Below are positions 45,282-46,685 of a stretch of 46,685 bases of DNA, in pieces. Source of the stretch: an uncultured Bacteroidota bacterium (GTDB lineage: Bacteria > Bacteroidota > Bacteroidia > NS11-12g > UBA955); assembly GCA_937867025.1 (NCBI GenBank), contig CALMKH010000138.1, forward strand, positions 1 through 46,685, read 5' to 3'. A program made the translations under genes and the position numbers. How positions within the stretch are numbered: the first letter of the stretch is position 1; the number at the start of each line of letters is the position of its first letter. The notes under the pieces are model-generated. The model did no database searches, was not told where the DNA came from, and saw only the letters and a list, made by a program, of their open reading frames with translations.

Positions 45282-46685
45282 TTACTCAACCTCCTCTTCC
45301 ACACTCCCGGGCAGGGCTTCTGTCACATGTTTCTCCTTCTTCAGGTAATACTTGACAAAATTACACCAGTGGCAGTTCTCCCTGCCACAACCTTTTTCAA
45401 ATTCATGGTTCTTTATCTTCGTGTACACATCCCGGATCTGTCCTGTTACGATGGCAGCCTCAGCAGGTGTTATGACGAACACTTCATTATAAAACTGGTT
45501 GTGTTTATCGGGCTCGATAAAATTCATTTCACCGCGGGTCATTGTCCATTTATTGCTGTGATCGTGCTCGATCAGCAAATGGTAAAATATCATCTGGCGC
45601 CAGTAATCCCCTCCATAAATATCCTCATGAGTATCTTTTGACGGATCGGGTGGCGATGGAAGCTCTTTCGGAGGTTTGCACCTGAGCCTGGCCTTTTCGA
45701 AGGACCCGGTCTTAAAATCTATCACATAAGCGTTATTGCCTTCGAAAACGATACGGTCGAGCTTCCCTTTCACAGGCACGCCGGCAATTTCAATATTCGC
45801 CATGTTTCTTTCGGCCAGGAACACCTTTTCCGACTTCCACTGATCCGCATACCGCTCATAGTACTTGGGTAATATGATCTTTCCGCTAGCCATATACCGC
45901 TTATATCCCTTTTCTGTAAAACTGTCACGGTTCCGGTAGATCGACCTTTCAAAACCCTTGACAAATTCGTCTGCCGAAGGCAATACACCGGTATTCTTCA
46001 AGGTTTTGAATATTTCCTCCAGCGCATCGTGAATGGCCGTACCAAAACTGGCGCTCTCGCTTTTGGCACTGGGAACCCGCAGGACATGATTGAAGTAAAA
46101 CGTCAGAGGGCATTGAAGATATGTGTTCAGATGCGTCGCCGACATGGTGTAGTTGGAAAGAATCACATCCAGGTAGGCATGATCGATCAGCTCAAATTGA
46201 GGAGTTTCCTCATACCTGTAATACTGCGATTCAAACTCTAACACTGCCGCGTCATCCAGTATGGGATGCTGCACTTTCAGCCCTGCATGCTCCTCAAGCT
46301 CGGCAATGAACTGAAGTTTATTGACCTCCTTATCGTTTAGCTCCTTTCTGTAAAAGCTCATGTATAATCCTTTTCTGGCGCGGGTCATGCCGACATACAT
46401 CAGCCTCCTTATTTCCTCTATCTCCGATTCGCTTCCTTTTAATTCCGCATAGATTTTTGTCAGGTTAAAATCGTTGCTATTACCTCTTTTCCTTATCCAC
46501 TCGCTGTCCAGGGTGCGGATAATGAATACATGGTCGAATTCCAGCCCCTTACTGCCATGCAGGGTCATGAGGTTCACACTGTCAGGCACATGCAGTACCT
46601 GCAGCGCTTCAACAGGAATGTCGAAATCGCGGTACACCTGTACCGTGTCCAGAAGATCCCTGAGTTTCATGTCAGGCTGCCGCGA
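45282..46685 (-). CDS. UvrD/RecB-like helicase C-terminal part with PD-(D/E)XK nuclease and Cys cluster (N-terminus beyond window edge)
   Basis: VNLMTLHGSKGLEFDHVFI, RRLMYVGMTRARKGLYM, nuclease YVIDFKTG, LQCPLTFYF...GCGRENCHWCNF; frame still open to 46685 (SRQPD before Met46670). Confidence 0.9.
   Translation of the reverse strand, partial: SRQPDMKLRDLLDTVQVYRDFDIPVEALQVLHVPDSVNLMTLHGSKGLEFDHVFIIRTLDSEWIRKRGNSNDFNLTKIYAELKGSESEIEEIRRLMYVGMTRARKGLYMSFYRKELNDKEVNKLQFIAELEEHAGLKVQHPILDDAAVLEFESQYYRYEETPQFELIDHAYLDVILSNYTMSATHLNTYLQCPLTFYFNHVLRVPSAKSESASFGTAIHDALEEIFKTLKNTGVLPSADEFVKGFERSIYRNRDSFTEKGYKRYMASGKIILPKYYERYADQWKSEKVFLAERNMANIEIAGVPVKGKLDRIVFEGNNAYVIDFKTGSFEKARLRCKPPKELPSPPDPSKDTHEDIYGGDYWRQMIFYHLLIEHDHSNKWTMTRGEMNFIEPDKHNQFYNEVFVITPAEAAIVTGQIRDVYTKIKNHEFEKGCGRENCHWCNFVKYYLKKEKHVTEALPGSVEEEVE

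Overview
The window reads as a chromosomal segment of a Bacteroidota genome. Supporting signs are -7 elements of the TAnnTTTG type, type IX secretion (T9SS) C-terminal sorting signals, DUF4249/DUF4399-type proteins and a TonB-dependent signature. It is dense with housekeeping genes: tRNA-Leu(UAG), trigger factor, clpP-clpX, recQ, mutL, rhomboid, rpiB, tatC, fabG, dnaK, pabA/trpG-type amidotransferase, purF-type amidotransferase, a Sir2 deacylase and an AddB/UvrD-like nuclease-helicase. Between these are lineage-specific secreted, lipoprotein and uncharacterised genes. I found no CRISPR array, prophage, transposase or recognisable defence island. The items most worth follow-up are: (i) an edge-truncated secreted protein, missing from the ORF track, with eight 147-bp (49-aa) units in exact register and alternating Cys spacing; (ii) a small HEXXH putative metalloprotease coupled by a TGATG overlap to a coiled-coil exported protein; (iii) a predicted two-domain Sm/SH3-like protein with a Lys-rich tail; (iv) a three-gene ATGA-coupled cluster (unknown protein, GT2, SIRT5-like Sir2 with an eroded zinc site); (v) a MutL whose endonuclease metal site looks degenerate; (vi) several genes whose -7 element lies only 5-9 nt before the ATG, suggesting leaderless or near-leaderless mRNAs; (vii) a ~0.9 kb AT-rich intergenic region with inverted repeats. 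All assignments are by eye from motifs; no database search was run.
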